The translations under genes were made by a program, and so were the position numbers. Positions 26,896 through 35,414 of a stretch of DNA of 64,000 nucleotides are shown piece by piece. Position 1 is the stretch's first letter. Each line of letters starts with the position of its first letter. Under the pieces are notes generated by a model. The model did not search any database. It saw nothing but the letters and a program-made list of their open reading frames with translations, and was not told where the DNA came from. This DNA is from Brevifilum sp029548365 (GTDB taxonomy: Bacteria > Chloroflexota > Anaerolineae > Anaerolineales > Anaerolineaceae). The stretch covers positions 30,708 through 94,707 of the forward strand of contig DAOSSA010000007.1 of NCBI GenBank assembly GCA_035376985.1. Direction: 5' to 3'.

Positions 26896-27957
26896 TTATT
26901 CCTCCACCATGGCTAATTTCTCGGCTTCGTCAACCAGGGTCAGCTCATCGATGAATTCGTCGATATCACCATCCAGAATACCGACCAGGTTGTAGGAGGA
27001 AAGGTTGATGCGGTGATCGGTGACACGGTTTTGCGGGTAGTTGTAGGTGCGGATTTTTTCAGAGCGTTCACCTGTACCGATTTGTGAGCGTCGGGTGGCG
27101 GCTTCCTGGGCATGCTTTTTTTGTTCTTCGATTTCAAACAGACGCGCTCTGAGGATGCTCATCGCCCGTGTTTTGTTTTGAAGCTGAGAGCGTTCATCCT
27201 GGCAAGCGACGACCATGCCCGTTGGGAGATGGGTGATGCGGACCGCGGTGGCGTTCTTCTGCACGTTTTGACCGCCAGCGCCTGCAGATTTGTAAACGTC
27301 GATGGAAATATCCGAATCGGCAATCTCGATTTCGACATCGTCAACCTCTGCCAAAACGGCAACGGTGGCAGTTGAGGTGTGAATGCGTCCCTGGGCTTCG
27401 GTTTCGGGAACCCGTTGCACCCTGTGCACCCCTGATTCAAATTTCAAACGCGAAAAGGCACCCTTGCCCTTGATCATAAAGCTGACCTCTTTTATCCCGC
27501 CGATGCCGGTTTCATGCAGGGAGAGGATGTCGATTTTCCAGTTCTGGCGTTCTGCATAGCGAGAGTACATCCGAAACAGATCGGCCCCAAACAGACCTGC
27601 CTCGTTACCGCCGGCGCCTGCGCGAATTTCCATGATGACATTGCGTTGATCACGCGGGTCTTTGGGGACGAGCATACCCTTGAGCTGGGATTCAAGCTGG
27701 TCGCGCCGATCCCCGAGGGCTTCGAGCTCCATTTCTGCCAGGTTGCGCAGGTCTTCATCTTCAGCCTCAAGTAGAACCCTGGTTTCCTCGATGCGATCCA
27801 GGGTTTCCCGGTAGTCGCGTGCCTGCATCACCAGCGCTTCCAGATCTGCGCGTTCTTTGGATAGCTCAATAGCAGTGGCGTAGTCATCGCCGACTATGGC
27901 CAGTTGGGCTTCGATTTCATCGAAGCGTTGAATGATCCCGGTGAGTTTTTCAAGCAT
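26896..27957 (-). CDS. prfA: Peptide chain release factor 1
   Basis: Terminates translation at UAA and UAG. At 353 residues it has the expected domains: the helical domain 1 (about 1-100), the RVPETEAQGR block containing the RF1-type P-x-T tripeptide (PET rather than the usual PAT), the catalytic GAGGQNVQKN loop, and the CQDERSQLQNK segment. The ribosome site is weak. Its last codons contain GGAGG, which may serve prmC. It is first in the prfA-prmC-tsaC operon. Confidence 0.96.
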   Translation of the reverse strand: MLEKLTGIIQRFDEIEAQLAIVGDDYATAIELSKERADLEALVMQARDYRETLDRIEETRVLLEAEDEDLRNLAEMELEALGDRRDQLESQLKGMLVPKDPRDQRNVIMEIRAGAGGNEAGLFGADLFRMYSRYAERQNWKIDILSLHETGIGGIKEVSFMIKGKGAFSRLKFESGVHRVQRVPETEAQGRIHTSTATVAVLAEVDDVEIEIADSDISIDVYKSAGAGGQNVQKNATAVRITHLPTGMVVACQDERSQLQNKTRAMSILRARLFEIEEQKKHAQEAATRRSQIGTGERSEKIRTYNYPQNRVTDHRINLSSYNLVGILDGDIDEFIDELTLVDEAEKLAMVEE

Positions 27958-28001
27958 TTCTTAAGACTTCACTTTTATAATTTTCTATTTTCAGCCAAAG
28001 G

Positions 28002-28007
28002 ATTATA
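28002..28007 (-). promoter_or_regulatory. Candidate -10 element for prfA operon
   Basis: Consensus TATAAT on the minus strand about 45 bases upstream of the prfA ATG. No good -35 is visible at 16-18 bases, so the call rests on the -10 match and position. Confidence 0.4.
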
Positions 28008-28102
28008 CTACTTCAGATGAATATGGGATTGAGAAAACAGGTTATGACCGAAAAAATCCTTCACCACTGACCCCATCCATATAAAAGACCGGGTTATGAG
28101 GG

Positions 28103-28954
28103 TCACAGTAATGCCTGAACATATGATTTCAGGCGCTCATAATCCTCGGGGAGATCGATATCCATACCAAAGCCTGCATCAGAAATGATCACCCCCCTGG
28201 TCTGATAGCCGAAGGTTTTTGTGATCACTCGTTCAGCGTCCTCCAGGGTTGCCCGCCCGAAAAGATACTTGATGATCACGCCCCACATGTGTGGTTTTTG
28301 TGCCAGTAAGCGAATCACCGGCTTGGGGTTGATCTTTTGCGCCTGGCGGTTGATCTGGAGGCGACGGGTGCTGATCTGGGCGATGGTTTTGCGATGATCA
28401 CGAATGGCGCGCGGACTGAGGGCGTAAAGCTCGCCCAGAATAAGGTTTTGATCACGAAAGCGGAGTACGACCCGCCCAGAATTCGGGAAGGCGACTTCGA
28501 CCAGGTCTTCAGGAACCAGTGATAACACGAATTCACTCCCTGGCTGGGCATTGAGATGTTCGAAGAACTGGTTGATCTGGGGTGTTTGGATTCCCGGCGC
28601 ATCGCTTGAACTGATCACCACCAGGTGCGCATTTTTACCGATTGCGCTGAGATATTCGATACCGGCTGTAAGTTTATCAGGGAATTCTGCCGTCGTTTCA
28701 ACGGGCACGTAGTGAACAGGAAAGCTGAAGCTTGCATCCGATGCGGATAGCCCGAGCAGGTAGAGCCCTTCAATGTAAGGGGAGCGGTTCAGCGCTTCCA
28801 TTTGCCAATCGATCAAGCGCCTGCCCAAAAAAGGCAGTAAAGCTTTGGATTTATACTTCTCGTCCGGGTCGATGATTTTTAATAATCTGCTCCGTTGATG
28901 GTCTCTCCCGCACATCACGAAGACCGGGTATTTTCTTTCCTGTTGCATGATCAT
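28103..28954 (-). CDS. MobA-like nucleotidyltransferase family protein
   Basis: A 283-residue protein resembling the GT-A-type nucleotidyltransferases of the MobA/NTP_transf_3 group: an N-terminal PVFVMCG strand, the lysine in SKALLPFLGRRLIDW (activating-phosphate loop), and an SSSDAPGIQTPQ segment in the place of the metal-binding Asp strand. The usual GGxGTRM loop is degenerate, so the nucleotide specificity is unclear. A C-terminal part (about 195-270) is basic. ATG at 28954 has GAGAGGT upstream. It is monocistronic as far as can be seen. Confidence 0.7.
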   Translation of the reverse strand: MIMQQERKYPVFVMCGRDHQRSRLLKIIDPDEKYKSKALLPFLGRRLIDWQMEALNRSPYIEGLYLLGLSASDASFSFPVHYVPVETTAEFPDKLTAGIEYLSAIGKNAHLVVISSSDAPGIQTPQINQFFEHLNAQPGSEFVLSLVPEDLVEVAFPNSGRVVLRFRDQNLILGELYALSPRAIRDHRKTIAQISTRRLQINRQAQKINPKPVIRLLAQKPHMWGVIIKYLFGRATLEDAERVITKTFGYQTRGVIISDAGFGMDIDLPEDYERLKSYVQALL

Positions 28955-29039
28955 TTGGACCTCTCGATCAACGCCCTTGTCAGGTCACCCTGGGTTAATT
29001 TCATCCCGCCCATCATTTATGAGATATTAAACTAACTTC

Positions 29040-29068
29040 ATTATACGACTGATGATGTGGAGTGTGTA
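29040..29068 (-). promoter_or_regulatory. Promoter for MobA-like gene
   Basis: On the minus strand TACACA (29068-29063), a 17-base spacer and consensus TATAAT (29045-29040). The predicted start at about 29033 gives a leader of about 80 bases, in which no structure was recognised. Confidence 0.5.
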
Positions 29069-29133
29069 AATCAATTTGAAAATGGCGATGGATGCAGCAG
29101 GAAAAATGAGGTTCTTTCTGCGCTTCAATACGC

Positions 29134-29586
29134 CTAACGACTTGGCGGGTTTGAGTGACATTTTTCACGCAGCACCAACACCAGCGCGCCCAGCAAGATC
29201 AGCGCGCCGGCGCCATCGAAGATGATGAAGCGGGTGATGCTACCTCGCAGGAGCGTGTAATCACGCGAGATTGTGGAGAGCAGAAGCGATTCAGCGATCA
29301 CCCCGATGACCTGCATGATCAACGCTGACAACAACGAGATTTTGAATATGCCCGGGTGCAGCACGGCAAAGACGTAGGGTACCTGCCACATCAGGAACAG
29401 GATGCCATACCCGGCCACTGCTGCTTGACCGGGAAGGCCCTGTAACTGGAAGGAGGGGGCATACACAGCCGGTTCGAGCATGAAATTAAGCGCAGCCTGC
29501 AAGTTCCAGAATAAAACGATGGCGATTAAGAAGCGCGCCGCCCAAACCGAACGCGGGTTGTTCTGACGGGAAAATAATTGATGCAT
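29134..29586 (-). CDS. Four-helix membrane protein, unassigned
   Basis: A 150-residue integral membrane protein with predicted helices at about 15-35, 55-80, 82-103 and 122-142 and short charged ends. It starts at ATG 29586 in AT-rich sequence with no strong ribosome site. It loosely resembles DoxX-like proteins in size and topology but I see no diagnostic motif. It lies between the PHP phosphoesterase gene and the MobA-like gene on the same strand. Confidence 0.68.
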   Translation of the reverse strand: MHQLFSRQNNPRSVWAARFLIAIVLFWNLQAALNFMLEPAVYAPSFQLQGLPGQAAVAGYGILFLMWQVPYVFAVLHPGIFKISLLSALIMQVIGVIAESLLLSTISRDYTLLRGSITRFIIFDGAGALILLGALVLVLREKCHSNPPSR

Positions 29587-29681
29587 GGTGTAATTATAAT
29601 GAAAACAGGTAAATTGTGTGTGGTGCGTTTCGTCTGTTCAGTAAAGGTTGACCAGGGTGATGGCGCTCCTCGCTGAGATCA

Positions 29682-30374
29682 TCAAGGTTGAGCTGTTTTT
29701 CCTTTTCGGAGCCTTTTGACCAGTTTTGCATACGTCGAAAAGAGGTGTACGTATGCCGGCGAAAGCCGGTTTCTGGGAAGAGCATATTGCAGAGCTGAGA
29801 TAAAACCGCGTGCATCTTCAAAGGGGGGCATGTACAGCGATGCCTGCCCAATCTCAACCAGGCTGTGCGCGTCAGAGCCAACGGTGGTCAGCAAAGCCTG
29901 TGCTCTGGCAAAGTTAGCAGCTTGCTGGTTGGGGTGATTGCCCAGGCAGCGGGCATTGAAGACTTCAATCGCATCCACGTGAGACGCAATAGACAGCAGC
30001 CCCTCTGCGGTCCATTGTGCGCCGCGGACGCGGTCAAAGGGATGCGCCACGCTGATCACCGCACCCTGGGCGCGCAGGCGGTGGATGGCTTCCATGGGCT
30101 CAAGCCCGGGCGGGACGTGCTCGGTCATGAAATACCCGAGGAGTTCGCCCTGGGTGGTTTCGATCTCTTCCCCGACGATGACCCGTTCAGGCGCCAGGGC
30201 ATAAGCCTTCAGTGCACCCTCGATGCTGTTGTGATCGGTGACTGCGACCCGGTCGATGCCAATCTGCTGGCAATATTCGACCAGTTTTTGAGGTGAAACC
30301 AGGCTGTCTGTTGAGGCAGCGGTGTGCACGTGCAGCTCAACCCGCAGCCAGAGGCGGGTATTTTTAGCGTTCAT
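29682..30374 (-). CDS. PHP-domain phosphoesterase
   Basis: A 230-residue metal-dependent phosphoesterase of the YciV/TrpH type. Metal motifs of the PHP fold are present: ELHVHTAASTDS near the N-terminus, AVTDHNSIEGAL, GEEIETTQGE, an AHPFDRVRG block and VGSDAHSLVEIG. The start is placed at 30374 (MNAKNTRLW) because upstream in-frame sequence overlaps the tgt promoter and looks non-coding. Relatives cleave 3',5'-bisphosphonucleotides or short RNA; the substrate here is inferred only. It is divergent from tgt. Confidence 0.85.
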   Translation of the reverse strand: MNAKNTRLWLRVELHVHTAASTDSLVSPQKLVEYCQQIGIDRVAVTDHNSIEGALKAYALAPERVIVGEEIETTQGELLGYFMTEHVPPGLEPMEAIHRLRAQGAVISVAHPFDRVRGAQWTAEGLLSIASHVDAIEVFNARCLGNHPNQQAANFARAQALLTTVGSDAHSLVEIGQASLYMPPFEDARGFISALQYALPRNRLSPAYVHLFSTYAKLVKRLRKGKTAQP

Positions 30375-30481
30375 GTCATCAAGTATAGCTGTCTGAGTGA
30401 ATCCTATCAAGTGATTTTTAACCCTGGTGCACAGCCAGGGCGGAGAAAACGGGTATTGATAAAGCACCGGTTTTCCTAAGG

Positions 30482-30487
30482 TATAAT
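30482..30487 (+). promoter_or_regulatory. Candidate -10 element for tgt operon
   Basis: TATAAT 33 bases upstream of the tgt ATG in the divergent PHP-tgt gap. A TTGATA lies at 30456-30461, 20 bases away, longer than the usual spacing, so -35 assignment is doubtful. Confidence 0.42.
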
Positions 30488-30520
30488 CATCAATCGAGAT
30501 TAAGTTCAGGTTTAAACCCG

Positions 30521-31645
30521 ATGCGAAAACCCGAGAAACCACCAGACGCCTTTACCTTTGAACTCCTGGACCAGGATGGGGATGCCCGCGTTGGCACCTT
30601 TCATACCCCGCACGGTTCGATTCCCACGCCGATCTTTGCGCCGGTGGGCACCCAGGCGACGGTCAAATCGTTAACCCAGCGCCATCTGCATGAACTGGAC
30701 GCGAAACTCATCCTGGCCAATACCTATCACCTCTACCTGCGCCCGGGAGATGATCTGATCGCTGAAATGGGCGGGTTACATAAATTCATGGGCTGGAGTG
30801 GGCCAATCCTGACGGATTCTGGCGGTTTCCAGGTGTTTTCTCTTGCAGATACGCGCCGGGTCGATGAGGAAGGGGTGACCTTCAAAAGCCATATCGATGG
30901 TTCGACCCACCGGTTCACGCCCGAACTTTCGGTGGCGATCCAGGAAAACCTGGGATCCGACATTATCATGGCGTTTGATGAATGCGCCGAGCCCTACGAC
31001 CGCGAATACAACCAGCGCGCCGTAGAGCGCACCCATCGCTGGGCAGAGCGCTGCCTGGCGGCTAAAAAGCGGGCTGACCAGGCGCTGTTTGGCATCGTCC
31101 AGGGTGGGGTGTTTCCTGATTTGCGAGAGGCATCGGCAAGGGTTATTACCGGGCTGGACCTGCCGGGCAACGCCATCGGCGGCCTTTCGGTGGGCGAGAC
31201 CAAAGCCGAGATGCACGCGATGATCCGCGTGGTCAACGCGGTTTTGCCGGTTGAGAAACCGCGCTACCTGATGGGGGTGGGCACGCCGCGGGACCTGGTG
31301 GAGTGCGTTGGGTTGGGGATCGATATATTTGACTGCGTGCTGCCGACGCGACTGGCGCGGCACAACGCCGCCATGACCGACAACGGTCAGATGAACCTGA
31401 TGAATGCCCGTTATGCCCGCGATGAGCGCCCGATCAGCGAAACCTGCACCTGCTATACCTGCCAGACCCATTCCCGGGCGTATATCCGCCACCTGATCCA
31501 GGCGCGTGAGATGCTCTCGGGCACGCTGCTTTCGATCCACAATATCCATACGCTGCTGAACCTGGCTGCCCGCCTGCGAGCTGCCATCTCAGCGGGAGAA
31601 TATGCCCGCTTTGCCACGGCGTATTGTTCTAACCTGAATTCATAG
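30521..31645 (+). CDS. tgt: tRNA-guanine transglycosylase
   Basis: Exchanges G34 of GUN-anticodon tRNAs for a queuosine precursor (preQ1). It has 374 residues with the family landmarks: LILANTYHLYLRPG, the catalytic-site block LTDSGGFQVFSL, GGLSVGE, GVGTPRDL, the second catalytic Asp in GIDIFDCVLPTR, and the zinc site CTCYTCQTHSRAYIRHL. It heads a three-gene unit with uppP (14-base gap) and a substrate-binding lipoprotein (4-base gap). Confidence 0.97.
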   Translation: MRKPEKPPDAFTFELLDQDGDARVGTFHTPHGSIPTPIFAPVGTQATVKSLTQRHLHELDAKLILANTYHLYLRPGDDLIAEMGGLHKFMGWSGPILTDSGGFQVFSLADTRRVDEEGVTFKSHIDGSTHRFTPELSVAIQENLGSDIIMAFDECAEPYDREYNQRAVERTHRWAERCLAAKKRADQALFGIVQGGVFPDLREASARVITGLDLPGNAIGGLSVGETKAEMHAMIRVVNAVLPVEKPRYLMGVGTPRDLVECVGLGIDIFDCVLPTRLARHNAAMTDNGQMNLMNARYARDERPISETCTCYTCQTHSRAYIRHLIQAREMLSGTLLSIHNIHTLLNLAARLRAAISAGEYARFATAYCSNLNS

Positions 31646-31659
31646 AAGAGGATCAAACC

Positions 31660-32484
31660 ATGTCCGTCATTCAGGCTGTTATCTTAGGGGTCATCCAGGG
31701 CATCACCGAGTTTTTGCCGATCTCAAGTTCGGCGCACCTGGTGCTTCTGCCCTATTTTTTAAACTGGCAGTTGCCGATCAAAGAGACCTTCATCTTCAAC
31801 GTACTGGTGCAGGTTGGCACACTGGCGGCAGTCATTTTCTATTTTCGCAAGGATCTGGCTGCGATCCTGGTTGATTTTTTCAAGCAACTGTTCGCCGGGA
31901 CACCCTTTGCCACCCACAGCGCCCGGATGGGCTGGCTGCTGATTTTGGCGACGATCCCCGCCGGGCTGGCTGGATTGCTGTTTTCCGACCTGGTGGAGGC
32001 ATCTTTCACATCTCCCCTCGTTGTCGGGATCGCCCTGCTGGTGACGGCTGCCCTGATGCTGTTGGCGGAAAGAGTCAGCCAGAATATCGGGGATTCCCAC
32101 GATGTGACCTTAATGACCGCGCTTGTGATGGGTGCGATGCAGGTGTTTGCCCTGGTACCGGGGATTTCTCGTTCGGGTGCGACGATCTCCGGCGGGATGC
32201 TGTGCCACCTGCGCCGTGAAGCTGCGGGCAAGTTCTCGTTTTTGATGTCGATCCCGATTATGCTGGCGGCGGGCGCTCTTTCAACCTATAAGATGGTGAA
32301 GGAAGTGCCGGATTTGGCAAGCTTTTTGCCGATCATGGCGCTGGGTTTCCTGACCGCGCTGGTGGTGGGTTATATCGCCATCCGCTGGCTGTTGAAATTC
32401 CTGGTGAGGCATTCGCTGGCTTATTTTTCTGCGTACTGCTTCCTATTGGGGGGCGTGACAATCCTGGTCTGGGCGGTGAGATAA
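31660..32484 (+). CDS. uppP: Undecaprenyl-diphosphatase
   Basis: Integral membrane enzyme recycling undecaprenyl pyrophosphate to the monophosphate carrier for lipid II synthesis. The 274 residues include EFLPISSSAHLVL (catalytic Glu/Ser region) at about 17-30 and PGISRSGATISGG at about 167-179, plus about eight hydrophobic helices. ATG at 31660 has AGAGGA at good spacing. It functionally links to the dcw cluster at 48-64 kb. Confidence 0.96.
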   Translation: MSVIQAVILGVIQGITEFLPISSSAHLVLLPYFLNWQLPIKETFIFNVLVQVGTLAAVIFYFRKDLAAILVDFFKQLFAGTPFATHSARMGWLLILATIPAGLAGLLFSDLVEASFTSPLVVGIALLVTAALMLLAERVSQNIGDSHDVTLMTALVMGAMQVFALVPGISRSGATISGGMLCHLRREAAGKFSFLMSIPIMLAAGALSTYKMVKEVPDLASFLPIMALGFLTALVVGYIAIRWLLKFLVRHSLAYFSAYCFLLGGVTILVWAVR

Positions 32485-32488
32485 CCCG

Positions 32489-33238
32489 ATGAAAGCGGTA
32501 AAACTGGTCGCCTTTGTCCTGGCTTTTGTGTTTGTTTTAACGGCTTGCCAGCCGCCTATACCCGAAGCGCAGGAGAGCATTGAGCCCGAGGTGATCACAG
32601 TGCAGGTCACCCCGGCGGTGGAACACTGGCTGCCGCGGGTCGCCGCCTGTGCGCAGGAAATCCCGGATTTTGGTGTTTATGTCCGGGTTCGACCCCGGGC
32701 AGACCTGGCGCGTGAGGACAGCGACCTGGTCCTGCGCCTGGGGGAGCGAATGGAGGGTGATGGGCACGTGGCGGTGATGGGCACCGAGGAAATTGTCCTG
32801 GTGGCAGGAAAAGACGTGCCAATTGCTGCCCTGAGTCTGGAGAGCCTGCAGGCTATCTACGCCGGGGAGATCAGCGACTGGGCTGATGTCCCTGAAGCAC
32901 GGGTCAACCCGGGCGCAGGAGAGGCACCGATTATGACCCTGGCTTACCCTGCCGGGCATGAAATTACGCTCCTCTTCAGGAGGGCATTTCTACACGATGC
33001 AGCCATCCCGAACGGCGTGCAGACCTATTCAACGGTGGGATTTTTAGAAGAACTGCTGGCGTTGTACCCCACGGGGATCGGTTTCCTGCTGCAGAGCCAG
33101 GTGCCTGAGGGGATGCGCATTGTGCCCATCGAGGCTGAAGAGCCGAGTGCCAGCGAGCAGTACGTGTTGGCAGTCACCTTGCAGGCGCCGGAAGGCCGTT
33201 TGAAGGCGCTGCTGACCTGCTTGCAGAGCGTTCAATAA
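32489..33238 (+). CDS. PstS-like substrate-binding lipoprotein
   Basis: A 249-residue lipoprotein with lipobox LTAC near residue 20 and a periplasmic-binding-type fold. The segment TEEIVLVAGKDVPIAALSL followed by LQAIYAGEISDWADV is characteristic of phosphate-binding PstS and related PBP-like domains (the IF-G-I--W pattern). It is shorter than typical PstS proteins, and no ABC permease or ATPase is adjacent. The 4-base gap to uppP suggests cotranscription. A phosphate-sensing or other anion-binding role is possible but not shown. Confidence 0.78.
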   Translation: MKAVKLVAFVLAFVFVLTACQPPIPEAQESIEPEVITVQVTPAVEHWLPRVAACAQEIPDFGVYVRVRPRADLAREDSDLVLRLGERMEGDGHVAVMGTEEIVLVAGKDVPIAALSLESLQAIYAGEISDWADVPEARVNPGAGEAPIMTLAYPAGHEITLLFRRAFLHDAAIPNGVQTYSTVGFLEELLALYPTGIGFLLQSQVPEGMRIVPIEAEEPSASEQYVLAVTLQAPEGRLKALLTCLQSVQ

Positions 33239-33283
33239 GCGCTGCAGGGGGAAAATCAAGGCGATGGTCAGGGAATTACCACA

Positions 33284-33673
33284 CACAAGACCAGGCCAGC
33301 CTGTAAGCCGCATTCTGTCCGGCGGGAAACCCGCCTGGATGGACATCTATCTGGGCTGACGGTTACCCGCCAGCTCGTGCGGTCTACCCGGAGATGATGA
33401 GGAGCCGGGCTGCTCCCGCCCAAAAAGGGCTTCTCTCCTGCTTGACCTTGCACCGCATGGGGGTTGCCTGGCCGGGGACATTGCTGTCCCCGCCGGTGGT
33501 CTCTTACACCACCCTTTCACCCTTACTCACCCAAAAGTGAGCGGTCTGCTCTCTGTGGCCCTGTTCCAAACGTTTACACGCTTCCGGGCGTTACCCAGCA
33601 TGCTGCCCTGTGGTGTGCGGACTTTCCTCGGGCGGAGTTCGCCCGCGTCCATCCGGCTGACCTGGTCTTCTGA
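33284..33673 (-). ncRNA. rnpB: RNase P RNA (class A)
   Basis: Catalytic RNA that matures tRNA 5' ends. On the minus strand P1 pairs GAAGACCAGG at the 5' end with CCTGGTCTTG at the 3' end. The universally conserved GAGGAAAGTCC lies at 33629-33619 and ACAGAATGCGGCTTA at 33318-33304. The length of about 390 bases is normal for type A. It is convergent with the substrate-binding lipoprotein gene, 45 bases away. Short reading frames across it are not genes. Confidence 0.96.
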
Positions 33674-33683
33674 ATGGAGTTTC

Positions 33684-33689
33684 ATTATA
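33684..33689 (-). promoter_or_regulatory. -10 element of rnpB promoter
   Basis: Consensus TATAAT on the minus strand 11 bases before the predicted RNA 5' end, which is the expected distance for a -10 box. The -35 is weak (AACCCT/TAACCC at 17-18 bases). Confidence 0.55.
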
Positions 33690-33992
33690 CGATTAATTGC
33701 GATTAAAGGGTTAGGAGTGTTGACAAACAAATGAAATTTTACAAGCGGTTTATGAATGAACGTAAATCATTATAGTATTTTATTTATAGAACGAATATTA
33801 TAACAATCCGTAGCAACCTCCTTTTTGGAACACTACCTGTGCCTTGCAAGGGTATCGAGCTGTTTTCGCCCAACCCGAAGGGTGAGCTAAGGGTTTTTTA
33901 ACACCCGAATCAGAGGCGTGGTAAATATACTTGACTTAATTGGTCGTATTTGATACATTATTAGAAAATGACCTGATTCGGAGGTGTACCCG
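33690..33992. other. AT-rich intergenic region, about 300 bases
   Basis: Divergent spacer between rnpB and the unassigned gene at 33993. A TTGACA at 33720-33725 faces rightward but no good -10 follows at 16-18 bases. A short hairpin (ACCC-GAA-GGGT) with a later T6 run occurs around 33875-33900. Apart from the GGAGG ribosome site at 33980-33984 nothing else is supported. Confidence 0.4.
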
Positions 33993-35333
33993 ATGGACAA
34001 GCAGTATTCACACAAAGATATCCAGGATGTGATCGATGCCGCGCAGCGGTTGAATGTGGAGTTAGACGAAACCGAAGCTGTGGAGTGGCTGGCGGCGATC
34101 CAGAAGGCAAAAGAGAGCGATGATGACATCGCTTTTTGCGAGCGGACCGGGGTCTTTGGTCAGAATGTGGCCATGTTGGATTTCAGCCCCGAGCGGCTGG
34201 ATTATTTCCGCAAAATTGGCAACCTGGTTGAGTTCTATGACGAACCCGGCCGGGTAGAGACCGCGCTGGCGCTGTCGGGGTCTTCAGCGCAGTCAAAAAT
34301 TCAACGTTTCCCGGGCGATGCTGACTATTTTGAGCGGGTGAACATCATCGCGCCGACGAAGGAAGCGGCCTGCCAGATATTGGCGGAGATCATGCGCGAT
34401 AAGGCGCTCTCTACGGCGCAGGGACCGACCTACCAATTGATCGAGGTGAAAATGGGCTCTTACCCGGCAGATTTCGTCAAGGGAACGCGTACATACCGGG
34501 CAGACAGCCCGATCTCCTGGGAGCCGGATGAAATCGCCGCCGGAAAGAAGGTTGGCTTTACGCCGGACGGTCAGCCTTTTGAGATCATCTGGGAGGAGGC
34601 TGCTCAGAACCCGGGCTGGTGCAAACTGGACTGGGTGGTGGCAGACCCGATCAACGGATCGCTGGCGAATGCCAGCAATATGCTGGATGTGACCTGGGAG
34701 GCGCCCGACGGTTCGATCACGCCGCTGGATGGGTATTTAGATCCGTATTTCCAGGAAATTTACCTGCAGGCTGAATCTGTACCGATTTTCTCCAAGTTGG
34801 CGCAACACGTCAGCGCGGATGCGCTGGACGAATACGTGACCGCCCTGGAAGGGGAGGTGCGAAAATACCTCACCAAGCAGATCAATTATGGGAAAGCAGC
34901 CAAGCGCATGTACAATATCTTCCGGCTGACGGGTCAATACCCTGAAGCGGTCTTCCTGCGGGAGCTTTTTGATGAGCCGGCTTCATTGCTGTACCAGGTG
35001 TGGTCGTTGATTCGCACCGTGGACGATGCCATCGCAGCCAATGCGCCCTTCAAAACCGAGCAATTGACCCGCCAGGCTGAGGAATTGATGATGGAGGTCA
35101 TCCGGGTGATGGAGGATGCGCGCGAGGCCGAGATCGTCAAGCGCATTTTGCGCTTCAGGGATGCGATCAAAAATATGGATTCTGATGTGTCTCTTAACGC
35201 AGAAGCAGAAGCAGCTCGGGATGAGGTGATCAACGTGGTGAATAACTTCTTTTATGAGAAGTTGACCGCCATACCTGAGATCCGGGATTATATGGATTCG
35301 TTCCTGGAAGAAGATAAAACACAGGACAATTGA
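33993..35333 (+). CDS. Unassigned protein with nucleotidyltransferase-like signature
   Basis: A 446-residue soluble protein that I cannot assign. ATG at 33993 follows a strong GGAGG. At about residue 93 the sequence GSSAQSKIQRFPGDADYFE has the Gly-Ser-x11-Asp-x-Asp spacing of pol-beta-type nucleotidyltransferases. A later strand, WCKLDWVVAD near 210, could supply the third carboxylate. Residues about 280-446 are almost entirely helical and charged, as in the C-terminal domains of poly(A) polymerase-like or HEPN-containing enzymes. It is monocistronic, flanked by rnpB and rpsT. Codon use is like its neighbours, so no sign of recent transfer. The enzymatic role is inference. Confidence 0.7.
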   Translation: MDKQYSHKDIQDVIDAAQRLNVELDETEAVEWLAAIQKAKESDDDIAFCERTGVFGQNVAMLDFSPERLDYFRKIGNLVEFYDEPGRVETALALSGSSAQSKIQRFPGDADYFERVNIIAPTKEAACQILAEIMRDKALSTAQGPTYQLIEVKMGSYPADFVKGTRTYRADSPISWEPDEIAAGKKVGFTPDGQPFEIIWEEAAQNPGWCKLDWVVADPINGSLANASNMLDVTWEAPDGSITPLDGYLDPYFQEIYLQAESVPIFSKLAQHVSADALDEYVTALEGEVRKYLTKQINYGKAAKRMYNIFRLTGQYPEAVFLRELFDEPASLLYQVWSLIRTVDDAIAANAPFKTEQLTRQAEELMMEVIRVMEDAREAEIVKRILRFRDAIKNMDSDVSLNAEAEAARDEVINVVNNFFYEKLTAIPEIRDYMDSFLEEDKTQDN

Positions 35334-35414
35334 CTGGACAAAAGCCCTTGCTTCAGGTAAAATAAGCCGTCGTTAGAATTGATAGAAATCCAGAAAGCTA
35401 TTGGAGGTAAGACC

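Noticed and set aside
26890..26912. Possible +1 frameshift at the prfA stop (GAA-TAA) making an RF1-PrmC fusion
   Set aside because: The prmC frame is offset by one base there, which is suggestive, but no slippery sequence like the RF2 CTT-TGA site is present and separate proteins are the norm. Kept only as an alternative to a rare start codon.
33284..33673. Several short ORFs on both strands
   Set aside because: They lie within RNase P RNA and have no ribosome sites or family features.
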